Below, one piece after another: positions 5,008 to 5,849 of a stretch of 5,849 bases of DNA. The notes beneath the pieces were generated by a model, which searched no databases, was not told the origin of the DNA, and worked only from the letters and a program-made list of their open reading frames with translations. The position numbers were made by a program, and so were the translations under genes. The stretch spans positions 1 to 5,849 of the forward strand of contig JARXAV010000054.1 in the NCBI GenBank assembly GCA_029865665.1. The letters run 5' to 3'. The stretch comes from Flectobacillus sp. Lineage in GTDB: Bacteria; Bacteroidota; Bacteroidia; Cytophagales; Spirosomataceae. Numbering within the stretch: position 1 is the first letter of the stretch; each line of letters starts with the position of its first letter.

Positions 5008-5849
5008 ATGAAAACATTCAGAAAACTCTTTCTACTTTTTGTTCTTAGTGGAATAGCCATGAGTTGTAGCGATTCGTTTTTGGAACTCAATCCAATTTCC
5101 AATGCTACCGCCGATAATTTCAAAAGTAAAGACGACTTCGACTTGGCAGTGAATGCCGCCTACACGTCGCTCTACACCATTTATCACCCAGAAGGGGCTG
5201 TTTCTTATGTAAACGAGCAAATGAGCGATAACGCCATTATGTTCAACATTTCAGGAATTCAAGCGGATAAGTGGCAATTCAAAGATTATAGCTTGATGAC
5301 GACCAACACCATGGTATATCAATTTTGGCAAGACTATTACAAAGCGATTTTTAACACCAATATTGTCTTAAACAAAATCGAAACAACCAGCTTAGATGCT
5401 GCTTATAAAGACGATGTAAAGGCTCAAATGATGTTTTTAAGAGCCTTGTACTACTTCCATTTGGTACAAATTTGGGGCGATGTTCCTTTGGTAACAACAC
5501 CTATCACAGGCGATGAAGCATACAGCGTGTTACGTTCACCAAAAGCTCAGGTTTATGATCAAATCAAGAAAGATTTACTGTTTGCAATTGACAAATTACC
5601 GCTTGCATCCACTATTACCAAATTGGGAAAAGCCTCAAAAGGGGCAGCACAAACGCTATTGGGAAAAGTCTATTTAACCCAAGGCGATAAAAGTGCTGCT
5701 GCTTCGGTCTTGAAAGAAGTATATGCAAGTAACCAATATGTTCTATTACCAACCTACGCAAGTCTTTGGGGGCCAACCGTAAAAAACACCAAAGAATCAA
5801 TTTTTGAAATTCAGTACCTAGGCGGTTCTACCTCCGCACCGTATAGCCG
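5008..5849 (+). CDS. SusD/RagB-family outer-membrane nutrient-binding lipoprotein, N-terminal part
   Basis: The frame is open from the ATG at 5008 to the window edge, giving 280 codons; complete family members run about 450-600 residues, so the C-terminal part is missing. MKTFRKLFLLFVLSGIAMSC is a lipoprotein signal peptide with C20 as the likely lipidated residue, followed by SDSFLEL, the usual start of mature SusD proteins. An in-frame TAG four codons upstream supports this start. Family landmarks are the FWQDYYKAIFNTNIVLNKI stretch (106-124), FLRALYYFHLVQIWGDVPLV (143-162), VYDQIKKDLLFAIDKLP (182-198) and SKGAAQTLLGKVYLTQGD (210-227), belonging to the TPR-like helical fold. SusD proteins cap a SusC TonB-dependent transporter on the cell surface and bind glycans or other nutrients; the ligand cannot be told here. 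Oddly, no susC lies directly upstream; the previous gene is the cysteine desulfurase. By my count 8 of 13 Asn codons are AAC against 7 of 24 in that neighbour. Confidence 0.93.
   Translation, partial: MKTFRKLFLLFVLSGIAMSCSDSFLELNPISNATADNFKSKDDFDLAVNAAYTSLYTIYHPEGAVSYVNEQMSDNAIMFNISGIQADKWQFKDYSLMTTNTMVYQFWQDYYKAIFNTNIVLNKIETTSLDAAYKDDVKAQMMFLRALYYFHLVQIWGDVPLVTTPITGDEAYSVLRSPKAQVYDQIKKDLLFAIDKLPLASTITKLGKASKGAAQTLLGKVYLTQGDKSAAASVLKEVYASNQYVLLPTYASLWGPTVKNTKESIFEIQYLGGSTSAPYS

Noticed and set aside
5032..5220. 62-codon minus-strand open frame
   Set aside because: It is antisense to the susD-like gene, whose plus-strand frame has a signal peptide and family motifs.
5615..5800. 61-codon minus-strand open frame rich in hydrophobic residues
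   Set aside because: It is antisense to the conserved SusD helical region; the hydrophobic look comes from the complement of that coding sequence.

Overview
The window is chromosomal DNA from a member of the phylum Bacteroidota, probably an environmental Cytophagales-type bacterium. The phylum call rests on three things: a SusD/RagB outer-membrane lipoprotein gene at the right edge, start codons with almost no Shine-Dalgarno sequence, and two upstream matches to the Bacteroidota -7 promoter consensus TAnnTTTG. The order-level guess is inference from overall gene flavour and AT-rich composition. No phage, IS element, CRISPR array, tRNA or rRNA is visible.

Layout from left to right. (1) 1-263, minus strand: the N-terminal 87 residues of a YigZ/IMPACT (UPF0029) protein, cut by the window edge. 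(2) 366-587, plus strand: a 73-residue stand-alone PspC-domain membrane protein, divergent from YigZ. (3) 620-1630, minus strand: a family 2 glycosyltransferase, convergent with the PspC gene; a short perfect hairpin lies over its stop codon. (4) 1828-3483, plus strand: a 551-residue APC-superfamily amino acid permease, divergent from the glycosyltransferase across a 197-bp gap that holds a long interrupted inverted repeat. (5) 3664-4803, plus strand: an IscS/NifS-type (class I) cysteine desulfurase with all key catalytic residues. (6) 5008-5849, plus strand: the first 280 residues of a SusD/RagB-family lipoprotein, cut by the right edge and open to the end of the window.

The genes do not form an obvious pathway or operon. 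Same-strand neighbours are separated by 180-204 bp and each gap contains a strong inverted repeat, so most genes are probably independent transcription units. The functions (housekeeping YigZ, envelope PspC, surface-glycan glycosyltransferase, amino acid uptake, sulfur mobilisation, glycan or nutrient capture) are ordinary for this phylum.

I do not see a new multi-gene system. The points most worth a second look are non-coding: the hairpin element after the permease (3524-3592), the long-range stem and AAACGTT cluster before the susD-like gene (4833-4991), and the interrupted inverted repeat between the glycosyltransferase and permease genes (1671-1800). The susD-like gene also lacks a susC gene directly upstream, which is unusual. 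No gene-free stretch exceeds about 205 bases.
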